Assembly (NCBI RefSeq): GCF_900104765.1
Contig: NZ_LT629737.1
Location: forward strand, 3,224,001-3,288,000
DNA: 64,000 bases
Source: Gillisia sp. Hel1_33_143
Lineage (GTDB): Bacteria > Bacteroidota > Bacteroidia > Flavobacteriales > Flavobacteriaceae
Reading direction: 5' to 3'
Positions 36,192 to 45,569 of the stretch are shown in pieces (position 1 is the first letter of the stretch; each line of letters starts with the position of its first letter). Below the pieces are notes generated by a model. It saw only the letters and a list, made by a program, of their open reading frames with translations, had not been told where the DNA came from and did not search any database. The translations under genes and the position numbers were made by a program.

Positions 36192-37477
36192 TTTTGATCT
36201 GTAATTTCAATTTGCACACCTAATTCTGATAGCTTTTTCTGAAGATTATTATAACCTCTAAGCGCCATATCCACATTGTTAATTACAGATACTCCATCAC
36301 TTAACAAAGCTGCAATAACCAAAGCCATACTGCCTCTTAAATCGGTGGAAGTAACCTCTGCAGCAGTTGGAACGATATCACTATCCCCTCGTGTAGTAAT
36401 CTTCCCGCTTTCAAATGTTAATCTATCATTATAAAACTTAGAAAGTTCTTCACAATATTTAATTCTCTCCGGGTATCTATAATCAAATATTCTACTAAAA
36501 CCATCTGCATGAAGACCTAGTAAAGTATAGAATGGTTGCATATCAGAAATAATACCAGGATGTGTACCTGTTGCTAATTCAAAAGGTTGAATAATTCCAT
36601 TAACTAAGCAATCATCAGAAATTCTAATATTCTTACTATTTCGATAAAAATCAATACCTGCTTCCTTTAAGTGCAATAGCGGAATGTCCATTGTTGAAAA
36701 TGGAACGTCTAAAATAGTAATATCTCCTTTAGAAAGGATTCCATAAACCATCCAAGTTAGAGCTTCAATTCTATCTGGCATAATAGAGTATATAGAACCT
36801 GGAATATAGCTTTGTCCTTCAATCTGAATAAAACTATTACCCACTACCTTGATATTAACCCCTGAAGCCCTTAAAAAATTTATTAGATCTTCTACCTCTG
36901 GTGATATATACGCATTTCTAATTGTAGTTAAACCTTTAGCAATAGCTCCACAAATAAGTGCAGATTCTGTTCCGCCAATGGTAGAGATAGGGAAATTTAT
37001 ATCAGTACCTATAAAACCCTCTGAAATAACTTCAATATGATCTTCAAACTCTTCAACTTTAGCGCCTAGTTTCTCCCAAACCATCATGTGCAAGTCATAA
37101 CCTCGTTGTCCGATCTTACAACCACCTGGATAGGGTATTTTAGCTTTTCCATCTTTTTTAATCAAACCTGGAACTAACAAATATGTAGTTCTAAATGCAT
37201 AATTATAATGATCTAAATTTTCACTAGATAATTTTGATGAATCAATTTTAACCTGATCATTATCCCTATCTATATTTAAGATTCCTCCAATATCTTGTAT
37301 ATATTCAAATTTGAAATTAGCATCCACCAACTCCGTTGGAAAATTATTTAAAATAACCTCCTTATCGCAAATTAAAGATGCAGCTAATAATTTTGTTGCT
37401 GAATTCTTTGCACCACTTACTTTAACTTGGCCTTTTGGAATTTGACCTCCGGTTATACTAGCCTTTTTAATATTCAT
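36188..37477 (-). CDS. MurA-like enolpyruvyl transferase in the polysaccharide locus
   Basis: 429 residues (E. coli MurA has 419). Conserved active-site elements: VSGAKNSATKLLAASLI near 18-34 (Lys/Asn), PGGCKIGQRGYDLHMM near 115-130, which includes the loop Cys that fosfomycin alkylates and the Arg after it, SDMQPFYTLLGLHADG near 309 (catalytic Asp) and TSTDLRGSMALVIAALL near 381 (Arg). Predicted reaction: PEP plus UDP-GlcNAc (or a related UDP-sugar) to the enolpyruvyl ether. Coupled to the MurB-like gene by a four-base overlap, with an asparagine-synthase-like gene 48 bp upstream. Essential peptidoglycan copies are normally elsewhere; this one is probably dedicated to the polysaccharide. Confidence 0.82.
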   Translation of the reverse strand: MNIKKASITGGQIPKGQVKVSGAKNSATKLLAASLICDKEVILNNFPTELVDANFKFEYIQDIGGILNIDRDNDQVKIDSSKLSSENLDHYNYAFRTTYLLVPGLIKKDGKAKIPYPGGCKIGQRGYDLHMMVWEKLGAKVEEFEDHIEVISEGFIGTDINFPISTIGGTESALICGAIAKGLTTIRNAYISPEVEDLINFLRASGVNIKVVGNSFIQIEGQSYIPGSIYSIMPDRIEALTWMVYGILSKGDITILDVPFSTMDIPLLHLKEAGIDFYRNSKNIRISDDCLVNGIIQPFELATGTHPGIISDMQPFYTLLGLHADGFSRIFDYRYPERIKYCEELSKFYNDRLTFESGKITTRGDSDIVPTAAEVTSTDLRGSMALVIAALLSDGVSVINNVDMALRGYNNLQKKLSELGVQIEITDQK

Positions 37478-37525
37478 TTCTTATTAATCTTTAATTTTTT
37501 CAAAAATAACTAAATTGATCTATAA

Positions 37526-39250
37526 TTACTTCAACTCTAATTCGTTTAGAAGACTTTCAACAGATTCATTGTCAATAAATAATCTCTTCCAAATAGCATA
37601 ATTCAAAAAGTTCCAAAATAAAAAACCTTTAGAATTTTTTTGTAATTCTTTTAGGATCTTAATATCTACGACCTTTGCTGCTAAGGGTATTAATGGGTTC
37701 ATTACACCTTGTCCAATCCAATCTGTCGGTGAAATAAAGAAACCTTTCTTTTTTCTATTAATTATAAACTCTGGCACATCATTTTGTCTGGCAACATAAT
37801 GCAATAGACCTTTCATTTTTTTTAGTTTAAGATCCCAAGGAAGAGACATATTATATTTTATAAGATTTTCATTATTGAAGGGGTAATATATAATATTTTT
37901 ATGTGCTTCAGCAATTTTGGACCATATACCCTCTGTCGCAGATTTATCTCCAATAAAATCTAAACTTGTCATAATTTCATACAAAGATTTATCTGATACA
38001 TTATCTATAATTTTGAGTCTATTAGAATTAATCTGTTCTTCTGTTACATTAAAATATTTTGCTACCCATTTTTTATCACCTTGATTCCCTATAGACCAAA
38101 TAAAATGATCCTTATTTGCAAAAGGAAGGTGTTTAGTATCTCTATAGCGCTTAGCAATATTTAATTCCTTAGACAAACTGTGGTCACCAAATTTCCAAAT
38201 AAGCTTAGGAAACGGTGGAATAGATAATAATTTATACTTTAACTTTTGAGAATTATTAAGACTATTATGGCTTGGTGAACCAAAAAATCCATCAGCTCCT
38301 TGACCAGAAATAACAATTTTATTGTTTGGCATGTTTTTAAACAATAAATTGAACATTACCGTTTGTAAATGAAACAAGGGCTCTTCTGCTAGATATATAG
38401 ATTCAATTACACCTTTTACATAATCATTATTGGTAAATTCTTTATGTTGGTGATCTGCCTTAAAATATTCTGCTGCTGTCTTAGCATATTGCGCCTCTCC
38501 AACTTCTTTATTGTCAAAAGGATAGCATGTAGAAAAAGATGTAGAAATATTAAACTTGTGATATAATATCTTATAAAGTATGGAAGAATCTAAACCTCCA
38601 CTTAACATACTCGTCACCCTATCTTTTACAGGTCTTAAATTTGTTAAACTTTTTTCTAACAAATTTTTAATTTTATCCTGATAATTTTCAGCGTTAGAAT
38701 AAACGAGATCTTTGTTACTACTTTTGCTGAAGGGTGCATAATCCTTATTTTTAAGAAGAACTATCGCATTACCGTCTAGCTGTACACTAATTTTTTCACT
38801 TGGTTTTAATTGAAAAATATCCTTATATAAAGTGTTAGGAGCTGTAACAAACCTATGAACAAAAAATTCTGGTAAAATAGCTGTATTCTCAAAGAGTTGA
38901 ACACCTGCTTTCTTTAATAATTTAATATGACTCGAAATAAGAATTTCATCTTCTGTATGATAGTAATAGACCTTTCGTCCCGATAGTATTTTCTTTTCAA
39001 CATTTAATCTGCCAGATGTCTTATCAAAAAACATACTTACATAATCTAAAGCTGAATTATCATCGTTTTGAATCACATTTCCAGTAGGAGTCTCTGTAAA
39101 CGTTAAATCATTATCATTTTCACTAACACTATTTAAAAAATTATCATAGCAAATCTGTATCTCGAAATTATTATAATTGTATATTATCTCATTCTCCAAT
39201 TCTGGAAAATGAAATTTTTGTTGTTTAATAGAAATCTTAATTAAATACAT
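37526..39250 (-). CDS. Asparagine-synthase-like protein, ATP-dependent amidation or condensation enzyme
   Basis: 574 residues. The C-terminal half has the PP-loop ATP-binding motif SMLSGGLDSSILYKI near 211-225, and SGQGADGFFG near 312 (a conserved Asn-synthase segment). The N-terminal half is glutaminase-like in size but begins MYLIKIS and has no Cys at position 2, so glutamine hydrolysis is not expected; it might use free ammonia or another amine. Relatives amidate uronic acids in O-antigens (WbpS-like) or join carboxyl groups to amines. Here candidates are a hexuronic acid (TviB/TviC/UGDH are in the locus) or the lactyl group made by the adjacent MurA/MurB pair. That choice is inference. 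Confidence 0.78.
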   Translation of the reverse strand: MYLIKISIKQQKFHFPELENEIIYNYNNFEIQICYDNFLNSVSENDNDLTFTETPTGNVIQNDDNSALDYVSMFFDKTSGRLNVEKKILSGRKVYYYHTEDEILISSHIKLLKKAGVQLFENTAILPEFFVHRFVTAPNTLYKDIFQLKPSEKISVQLDGNAIVLLKNKDYAPFSKSSNKDLVYSNAENYQDKIKNLLEKSLTNLRPVKDRVTSMLSGGLDSSILYKILYHKFNISTSFSTCYPFDNKEVGEAQYAKTAAEYFKADHQHKEFTNNDYVKGVIESIYLAEEPLFHLQTVMFNLLFKNMPNNKIVISGQGADGFFGSPSHNSLNNSQKLKYKLLSIPPFPKLIWKFGDHSLSKELNIAKRYRDTKHLPFANKDHFIWSIGNQGDKKWVAKYFNVTEEQINSNRLKIIDNVSDKSLYEIMTSLDFIGDKSATEGIWSKIAEAHKNIIYYPFNNENLIKYNMSLPWDLKLKKMKGLLHYVARQNDVPEFIINRKKKGFFISPTDWIGQGVMNPLIPLAAKVVDIKILKELQKNSKGFLFWNFLNYAIWKRLFIDNESVESLLNELELK

Positions 39251-39354
39251 AATGTAATAGTAATTTGTTTTTAGTTATCCAAAACAAGGATTGATAAACG
39301 ATAAAGAATAAAATAGAAACTCTTTTTTATTATTGATATTATATTAAAAACAAA

Positions 39355-40269
39355 TTAGTTTTTATTATCAGGAATTTTAGTTTTCAATAACGGGGCTATC
39401 GTATTTGTTAATAGTGAAGCTCCACGTTTGTTTAGATGATGATAATCTTTAAAATAGTATTTATTTTTAAATACTGATTTTTCATTAAAATTATAGAACT
39501 CTCCCTTATCCTTAAAATACCTATCGATATCTGTACGATTAGTGAAGTTATATGTATAAGGAGCTTCTACCAATATAACTGGAATATTATGTGATTTAAT
39601 TAGGCTCAGATTACTCTCGAAAGCAGATAATTGCCCTTTTTTAGGCGACCATGTTTTATCTTTTACATAGTCAAAATTATTCGTCCCTAAAGTTTCTACA
39701 TACCCTCCACTAATATATTTCTCTTCTATAGGGTACTCGTTTTTTGGTGCTTTACTTAATATTTTATACGAGATAATATTTATAAAAGAATTATATACTG
39801 CTAAATTACTAGAGGTTAACGACATTTTTACGAGTGATAAATCTATATTATCGCGCGAAGATAATAAATTCAAAGTGGACTCGACACCCTCGCTCATAAA
39901 AGTAACCGGATAAACTTCGTAAACTACAAGCTTAGGATTTAATTTATTTAAATATTCATTAAGAATATAATTAGTTTGAATATGTGTTTGAGAGCTAGTA
40001 CCTAAGTTAAAAGTCTTGAGACCATATTCATTTAAGATTCTTGGATCAAAACTTCTATAGGAATGAGAAGATCCAATAAATAACACATCTAAATCCTTAA
40101 TTTTATTAGCTTCAGAAAATCTAAACTCGTTAAAGCCACTCTCTGGCTCATACATAATATTTGCATTTGTTCTTCTCATTAAAATATCACCAAATAATAA
40201 TACTGCTATTATGTAAGCAACTAAACCAAAAAGGATAAAAAAGAAAAGATTTATAAGAAAAGGTCTCAT
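39355..40269 (-). CDS. SGNH-hydrolase-like O-acylation partner (AlgJ/AlgX-type role)
   Basis: 304 residues with an N-terminal membrane anchor (about residues 5-27). The GSSHSYRSFDPRIL block near 65-78 holds the nucleophile Ser of SGNH enzymes, and KDYHHLNKRGASLL near 274-287 the Asp and His (DxxH). It directly follows an MBOAT gene (3-bp gap), like the periplasmic partner of AlgI-type acyltransferases. Predicted to transfer acetyl groups to the polymer outside the inner membrane. The 41808-42722 protein occupies the same position in the second pair but has diverged. Confidence 0.74.
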   Translation of the reverse strand: MRPFLINLFFFILFGLVAYIIAVLLFGDILMRRTNANIMYEPESGFNEFRFSEANKIKDLDVLFIGSSHSYRSFDPRILNEYGLKTFNLGTSSQTHIQTNYILNEYLNKLNPKLVVYEVYPVTFMSEGVESTLNLLSSRDNIDLSLVKMSLTSSNLAVYNSFINIISYKILSKAPKNEYPIEEKYISGGYVETLGTNNFDYVKDKTWSPKKGQLSAFESNLSLIKSHNIPVILVEAPYTYNFTNRTDIDRYFKDKGEFYNFNEKSVFKNKYYFKDYHHLNKRGASLLTNTIAPLLKTKIPDNKN

Positions 40270-40272
40270 ATA

Positions 40273-41727
40273 TTAAAATTGAAAATAAATAAAACTGGTT
40301 TTTTCAGTAAACATAAATACACCTATCAAAAAAATAATAAAACAATAGAAGGTCCATCTCAGAAACTTAGACTTAACAATAGCTAAATGATCCAATGCAT
40401 GTTCTCCTTTTCTCCCATACCATTCAATTCCAAAAAAGAATATTATTAAGATAATTAAAATCTTTTGTAAACCAATAACATCCAAATCAGGTGGGTATAC
40501 GAAAAATGACTCAGAAAAAATACTTCCAATATAACTAATAGCATGACCTAAATTCTCTGATCGAAAAAAGATCCAAGCAAAAATTGTTAAAATAAATGTG
40601 CTCAGCATTTGTAGGAACTCCTTTAAGCTTGGGAACATAGAATTTTCTGCAACCATTCCTAAATTATTTCGATTTTTGTTAGATAGTAATAAGGGCAAAA
40701 AGTAGATAGCATTTAAAGCACCCCAAATAATAAATGTCCAATTAGCACCATGCCAGAAACCACTAACAATGAAAATTATAAAGGTATTTCTAATTTTCAC
40801 CTTAACACCTCCTTTACTTCCACCCAAAGGAATATATAAATAATCTCTAAACCAAGTAGATAAAGAGATATGCCACCTTCTCCAAAACTCTGCACTATCT
40901 CTGGAGAAATAGGGAAATGCAAAATTCTGCATAAGATTGAATCCAAATAATTTTGATGTTCCTATTGCTATATCTGAGTATCCACTAAAATCACAATATA
41001 TCTGTATTGTAAAAAGAAGTGCGCCTATAAAAAGAGTACTGCCAGGTAGTTCTGCAGAGTTTTCGAAAATATAATTAGCATATACTGCACAATTATCTGC
41101 AATCACAACTTTTTTAAATAATCCCCATAAAATTTGTCTTAAACCATTTACTGAATTTTCATAAGAAAAATTTCTTTTTTTATAAAACTGGGGTAATAAA
41201 TTGGTCGCCCTTTCTATAGGTCCAGCAACTAATTGAGGAAAAAAACTAACAAAAGCAGCAAATTTCACAAAATCGTTTGTGGGTTTTAAATTACCTCTGT
41301 AAACATCAATACTATAGCTTAAAGTTTGGAAAGTATAAAAACTTATACCGACTGGTAGGATGATATTAAGCGAATTTGTATTTAGCTCATATCCAAAAAT
41401 TGAAAACGCACTTTTAAAATTATCGATGAAGAAATTATAATATTTAAAAACTCCAAGAAATCCAAGGTTAACTAATATGCTAATCCATAATAGTATTTTC
41501 TTATTCTTTGGAGAATTTGTACTTACAATTCCTCGACCTATCCAGTAGTCCAAAATAGTACTGAAAATTATTAAAGATAGGAACCTATAATCCCACCATC
41601 CATAAAAAACATAACTGGAGAATGCAACTAGTAAATTTTGATGTTTTAAATTTTTATTGAAAACAAACCAATAGAGAATAAACACTATTGGTAAAAAAAT
41701 TGCGAAATCTAAGGAATTGAATAACAT
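40273..41727 (-). CDS. MBOAT-family O-acyltransferase (AlgI-like), copy 1
   Basis: 484 residues, about eleven hydrophobic segments. Family motifs: ILPVGISFYTFQTLSYSIDVYRG near 123-145, AGPIERATNLLPQF near 172-185, FWRRWHISLSTWFRDYLYIPLGG near 287-309, and VSGFWHGANWTFIIWG near 323-338, which holds the catalytic His. It would carry acyl groups across the membrane. It shares long near-identical stretches with copy 2 at 42724-44160 (first 70 residues almost the same). Confidence 0.88.
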   Translation of the reverse strand: MLFNSLDFAIFLPIVFILYWFVFNKNLKHQNLLVAFSSYVFYGWWDYRFLSLIIFSTILDYWIGRGIVSTNSPKNKKILLWISILVNLGFLGVFKYYNFFIDNFKSAFSIFGYELNTNSLNIILPVGISFYTFQTLSYSIDVYRGNLKPTNDFVKFAAFVSFFPQLVAGPIERATNLLPQFYKKRNFSYENSVNGLRQILWGLFKKVVIADNCAVYANYIFENSAELPGSTLFIGALLFTIQIYCDFSGYSDIAIGTSKLFGFNLMQNFAFPYFSRDSAEFWRRWHISLSTWFRDYLYIPLGGSKGGVKVKIRNTFIIFIVSGFWHGANWTFIIWGALNAIYFLPLLLSNKNRNNLGMVAENSMFPSLKEFLQMLSTFILTIFAWIFFRSENLGHAISYIGSIFSESFFVYPPDLDVIGLQKILIILIIFFFGIEWYGRKGEHALDHLAIVKSKFLRWTFYCFIIFLIGVFMFTEKTSFIYFQF

Positions 41728-41767
41728 TTCAAAGTAATGATATTAAAATTCTTTTTATGAATCATTA

Positions 41768-41788
41768 TTGGTTTGACAAATAAACCAA
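41768..41788. repeat. 7-bp inverted repeat in the gap between the two O-acylation pairs
   Basis: TTGGTTT (41768-41774) and AAACCAA (41782-41788) with a 7-base spacer, in the 80-bp gap between the 41808 and 41727 genes. No T run follows, so I do not call it a terminator. It could be a weak attenuator or operator. Confidence 0.3.
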
Positions 41789-41807
41789 CTAAAATTTTGT
41801 TCTAAAT

Positions 41808-42722
41808 TTACTTATAGTTCAATATGAATTTTGCGATTTTTTCACTAACCTCTGTACCAGAAGTTTTATATAAATGATTACCATCTGTATATTTATACAC
41901 AATGTACTCCTTGGTAAGATCTAAGAAAGGTACATTAAATTCTGAAGAGGTATTACTTAACTTAGAATCAAATTCCGGATATACACTATTCTCCATTTCC
42001 AAAAATTCGGTAGATACAGGAAGACGCACTAAATACACCTTACCATATTCCTTTAGGAAGGAAATAGTTTTTTCAAAATATTCATAACGTTTGTCTGAAA
42101 ATTTGTAAACTTTTAGAAGTTTTTTGTAAGATTTTATTTTTGATTTGTTTCTTACCTCAAAATCCTTTTGTTTCATAGATATATTAACCTCATTCCAACC
42201 ATCAGGATGTAGAAAATCATCATCTATATAATCAAACTTTTTAGTAAGTATATAAATGTACGGATAAGAATATTCTTGATATAGATATTCGAAATTAGGA
42301 TTGGAAGTAACACTGCTTACCGTTGCTAAAAATTTATCATTTTCTCTGAATAATCCTACATCATTGGCATCTTTATGTCTACTAGAAACACTATAAGGGT
42401 CTACTGTAACGATAAAAATTCCATCCTTGGTATTTCTGTCAATTTTTTTCTTAATTGCCTCCAAATAAACGGGACCATAAGGACTGTGGGCTACGGTAAA
42501 TGCAAAATTATTCACATCTGATCTATTTAGAATTCCATTTATTACCGCTGGTTGGAGTCCTTGAGCAGCCTTTGAGGTACCTAATATGAGCGAACTCTGT
42601 TTAGAAGAGGTGAAGTTTGTATAGTATGAATCAGAATTTCCATCAGCTAATAGAAATATTCCTATCGCTATTAAGCTTAGAAACATCAAAAACATCGATA
42701 TTTTAATTAAAAAACTTTTCAT
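41808..42722 (-). CDS. SGNH-like O-acylation partner, copy 2
   Basis: 304 residues from the ATG at 42720-42722, one base past the MBOAT stop codon. A 14-residue longer frame would overlap the MBOAT gene by 41 bp and is not chosen. It has a membrane anchor near residues 5-27, LGTSKAAQGLQPAVI near 47-61 (GTS nucleophile region) and TDGNHLYKTSG near 279-289 (Asp/His). Predicted periplasmic partner of the adjacent MBOAT protein. The SGNH residues are weaker than in the 39355-40269 protein, so activity is less certain. Confidence 0.68.
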   Translation of the reverse strand: MKSFLIKISMFLMFLSLIAIGIFLLADGNSDSYYTNFTSSKQSSLILGTSKAAQGLQPAVINGILNRSDVNNFAFTVAHSPYGPVYLEAIKKKIDRNTKDGIFIVTVDPYSVSSRHKDANDVGLFRENDKFLATVSSVTSNPNFEYLYQEYSYPYIYILTKKFDYIDDDFLHPDGWNEVNISMKQKDFEVRNKSKIKSYKKLLKVYKFSDKRYEYFEKTISFLKEYGKVYLVRLPVSTEFLEMENSVYPEFDSKLSNTSSEFNVPFLDLTKEYIVYKYTDGNHLYKTSGTEVSEKIAKFILNYK

Positions 42723-42723
42723 A

Positions 42724-44160
42724 TTAAAATTGGAAATAAATAAATGCTTGTTCCTTTCCATCAAAAAGAAAGATCAATGTTGCAATGAACATATAGAAGC
42801 CCCATCTAGCATAACGTGAAGTTTTAAACCCTAATTTTTCTATTGCATATTCATTGCGCCTTCCAGACCATTCTATGGTTATGAAGAATAATAACAATAG
42901 AATAATCATAAAAGGAAGAACAGTAGGTATACTAAATAATGTTTTTGAAAAAATCTCTTTAAAAATACTTAGAGAATGTCTAATATTTTCTGCTCTGAAA
43001 AATATCCATGCTAAAACGGTTAAAAGAAAAGTTCCTAACATACTAAGCAACTCTCTCATATTAGGTAAGGAAGAATTTGATGCTACAACATCCAAATTAC
43101 CCCTATTTCTATTAGTTAAAAGTAAAGGTAGAAAGTACAATGCATTCAAAAATCCCCAAATCACAAATGTCCAATTAGCACCATGCCAAAAACCACTAAC
43201 AATAAATATTATAAAAGTGTTCCGTATTTTGAGCCATACACCACCTCTACTACCTCCCAGAGGTATATAAAGGTAATCACGAAACCAAGTGGATAGTGAA
43301 ATGTGCCAACGTCTCCAAAATTCTCCTATGTCTCTTGAAAAATATGGAAAAGCAAAATTTTTCATTAAATTAAAACCAAACAATCTTGAAATTCCTATTG
43401 CGATATCAGAATAACCCGAAAAATCACAATATATTTGGAATGTAAAAAATAATGCACCAATTACTAAGGTGCTGCCAGAATAATCATCGGAATTATTAAA
43501 TATTAAATTTGCGTATTCTGCACAATTGTCTGCAATAACAATTTTTTTGAAAAGTCCCCATAAAACCTGCCTAAGACCATCTATAGCTTTTGAATATTCA
43601 AATTTTCGATTTCTATAGAACTGCGGAAGTAAATTAGATGCTCTTTCTATTGGACCAGCCACTAACTGCGGAAAAAAACTAACGAACGCAGCAAATGATA
43701 TAAAATTCGAAGTAGGTTTTAAATTACCTCTATATATGTCTATAGTATAACTGAGAGTTTGAAAAGTATAAAAGCTTATACCTACCGGTAATATTATATC
43801 CAATGAATTGGAATTGATTTCATTACCGAAAAAACTAAATGCAGACTTAAAATTATCCAGAAAAAAATTATAATACTTAAAAAAACCTAAGAAACCAAGG
43901 TTAATTACAATACTGCACCATAATAGAATTTTCCTTTTTGAAGGAGCATATTCTTTTGATAACGCAATTCCAATAAAATAATCAACTAATGTGCTGAATA
44001 TAATTAGGCTTAAAAATCTCCAGTCCCACCAACCATAAAAAACATAACTAGATACAGCTACTAATGAGTTTTGCCATTTTAAGTTCTTGTTAAATACAAA
44101 CCAATACAGAATAAAAACAATCGGCAAGAATACTGCGAAATCTAGGGAATTAAATAACAT
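42724..44160 (-). CDS. MBOAT-family O-acyltransferase (AlgI-like), copy 2
   Basis: 478 residues with the same motifs as copy 1: ILPVGISFYTFQTLSYTIDIYRG near 121-143, AGPIERASNLLPQF near 170, FWRRWHISLSTWFRDYLYIPLGG near 285 and the catalytic-His block VSGFWHGANWTFVIWG near 321. Starts MLFNSLDFAVFLPIVFILYW, like copy 1. The C-terminal 100 residues have diverged most. Gene order MBOAT2-SGNH2-MBOAT1-SGNH1 points to tandem duplication of an O-acetylation cassette. It lies 13 bp past the UDP-glucose dehydrogenase gene. Confidence 0.88.
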   Translation of the reverse strand: MLFNSLDFAVFLPIVFILYWFVFNKNLKWQNSLVAVSSYVFYGWWDWRFLSLIIFSTLVDYFIGIALSKEYAPSKRKILLWCSIVINLGFLGFFKYYNFFLDNFKSAFSFFGNEINSNSLDIILPVGISFYTFQTLSYTIDIYRGNLKPTSNFISFAAFVSFFPQLVAGPIERASNLLPQFYRNRKFEYSKAIDGLRQVLWGLFKKIVIADNCAEYANLIFNNSDDYSGSTLVIGALFFTFQIYCDFSGYSDIAIGISRLFGFNLMKNFAFPYFSRDIGEFWRRWHISLSTWFRDYLYIPLGGSRGGVWLKIRNTFIIFIVSGFWHGANWTFVIWGFLNALYFLPLLLTNRNRGNLDVVASNSSLPNMRELLSMLGTFLLTVLAWIFFRAENIRHSLSIFKEIFSKTLFSIPTVLPFMIILLLLFFITIEWSGRRNEYAIEKLGFKTSRYARWGFYMFIATLIFLFDGKEQAFIYFQF

Positions 44161-44173
44161 AATTTAAGATCTA

Positions 44174-45568
44174 CTAATTTCCTATGGAGTAAAATTCAAA
44201 ACCAATTTTCTCTTTTGTTGCTCTTTCGAATAATCTTCGACCATCAAATAAAAAGGCTGGTTTCAACATATTATCGTAAATCTCTTTCCAATTCAATTCT
44301 TTAAACTCATCCCATTCTGTTAAAATAGCTACAGCATGAGCGCTTTCACAAGCTTCTTTAGCTGAGTTTACCACTTTTACGAGAGATCTGTTCTCTGAAT
44401 CTGTTCTTGATCCTAAATAATCTAAATCTGCATAAATCTGCTCTGCAGTAACTTTTGGATCATATACAACAATTTCAGCCTGTTCATTTAAAAGATAATC
44501 TGATACATAGATCGCTGCAGATTCTCTAGTGTCGTTTGTATCTTTTTTGAAGGCCCAACCCAAAATCGCAACTTTTTTTCCTGAAACTGTGTTATATAAT
44601 GTCTTTACAATATTAGCTGCAAAACGCCTTTTTTGATGATCATTCAAAATTATCACCTGCTCCCAATAATCTGCGACTTCTGTAAGACCATAAGATTTAG
44701 CAATGTATACAAGATTTAATATATCTTTTTGAAAACATGATCCACCAAAACCAACTGATGATTGTAAAAATTTCGGACCGATTCTCGAATCCATCCCGAC
44801 AGCTTTAGCAACTTCATTAACATCAGCTCCCGTCTTCTCACATAACTCACTCATAGCATTTATGCTAGAAACTCGCTGTGCTAAAAATGCATTGGCCGTA
44901 AGTTTAGATAATTCAGAAGACCAAACATTCGTTGTTAAGATATGATCTTTGCTCACCCAGTTTGCATAAACATCCACTAATGCATTAACAGCTTCCTTGC
45001 CCTTATCAGAATCAATATCTCCACCTATTAATACTCTATCTGGAGCTAATAGATCTTGTACCGCTGTTCCTTCTGCTAAGAACTCCGGATTCGATAGGAT
45101 TTGAAAGTTTACTCCATTTCCTGTGTTCACTAAAATGTTTTTTAAGGCCTCTGCTGTGCGAACAGGTAAAGTAGATTTTTCTACAACAATCTTGTCCGAT
45201 GTTGAAACTCTAGCGATCTGCCTAGCACATAATTCAATAAATTTAAGATCTGCTGCCATCCCCTTACCCATTCCGTAAGTTTTGGTTGGAGTGTTAACAG
45301 ATATAAATATCATATCTGCCTTGTCAATAGCCTCATCTACATTAGTAGAAAAAAACAAGTTCCTATCTCTTGCCTCCGCAACAATATCAGATAAGCCTGG
45401 TTCATAAATTGGGATATTATTTACATCCCTATCATTCCAAGCAGAAATTCTTTTTTCATTGATATCTACAACTGTAACATTTATATGCGGACATTTTTGA
45501 GCTATTATTGCCATGGTTGGACCACCTACATATCCAGCTCCAATACAACAAATATTTTTAACTTTCAT
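44174..45568 (-). CDS. ugd: UDP-glucose 6-dehydrogenase (UGDH family)
   Basis: 464 residues from ATG at 45566-45568; the next ATG upstream would overlap the neighbour by 26 bp. [22 protein letters not shown] is the NAD-binding start. Further motifs: [13 protein letters not shown] near 33, [12 protein letters not shown] near 56, [18 protein letters not shown] near 271-288 with the catalytic Cys, and [18 protein letters not shown] near 338. The [11 protein letters not shown] form resembles the animal-type UGDH. It would oxidise UDP-glucose to UDP-glucuronic acid, using two NAD+. It is followed (in transcription order) by the acylation genes and preceded by a second sugar dehydrogenase. Confidence 0.9.
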   Translation of the reverse strand: MKVKNICCIGAGYVGGPTMAIIAQKCPHINVTVVDINEKRISAWNDRDVNNIPIYEPGLSDIVAEARDRNLFFSTNVDEAIDKADMIFISVNTPTKTYGMGKGMAADLKFIELCARQIARVSTSDKIVVEKSTLPVRTAEALKNILVNTGNGVNFQILSNPEFLAEGTAVQDLLAPDRVLIGGDIDSDKGKEAVNALVDVYANWVSKDHILTTNVWSSELSKLTANAFLAQRVSSINAMSELCEKTGADVNEVAKAVGMDSRIGPKFLQSSVGFGGSCFQKDILNLVYIAKSYGLTEVADYWEQVIILNDHQKRRFAANIVKTLYNTVSGKKVAILGWAFKKDTNDTRESAAIYVSDYLLNEQAEIVVYDPKVTAEQIYADLDYLGSRTDSENRSLVKVVNSAKEACESAHAVAILTEWDEFKELNWKEIYDNMLKPAFLFDGRRLFERATKEKIGFEFYSIGN

Positions 45569-45569
45569 T

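Noticed and set aside
42723-42764. Longer start for the second SGNH-like gene
   Set aside because: It would overlap the MBOAT gene by 41 bp; the ATG at 42722 sits one base past the MBOAT stop and gives a normal membrane anchor.
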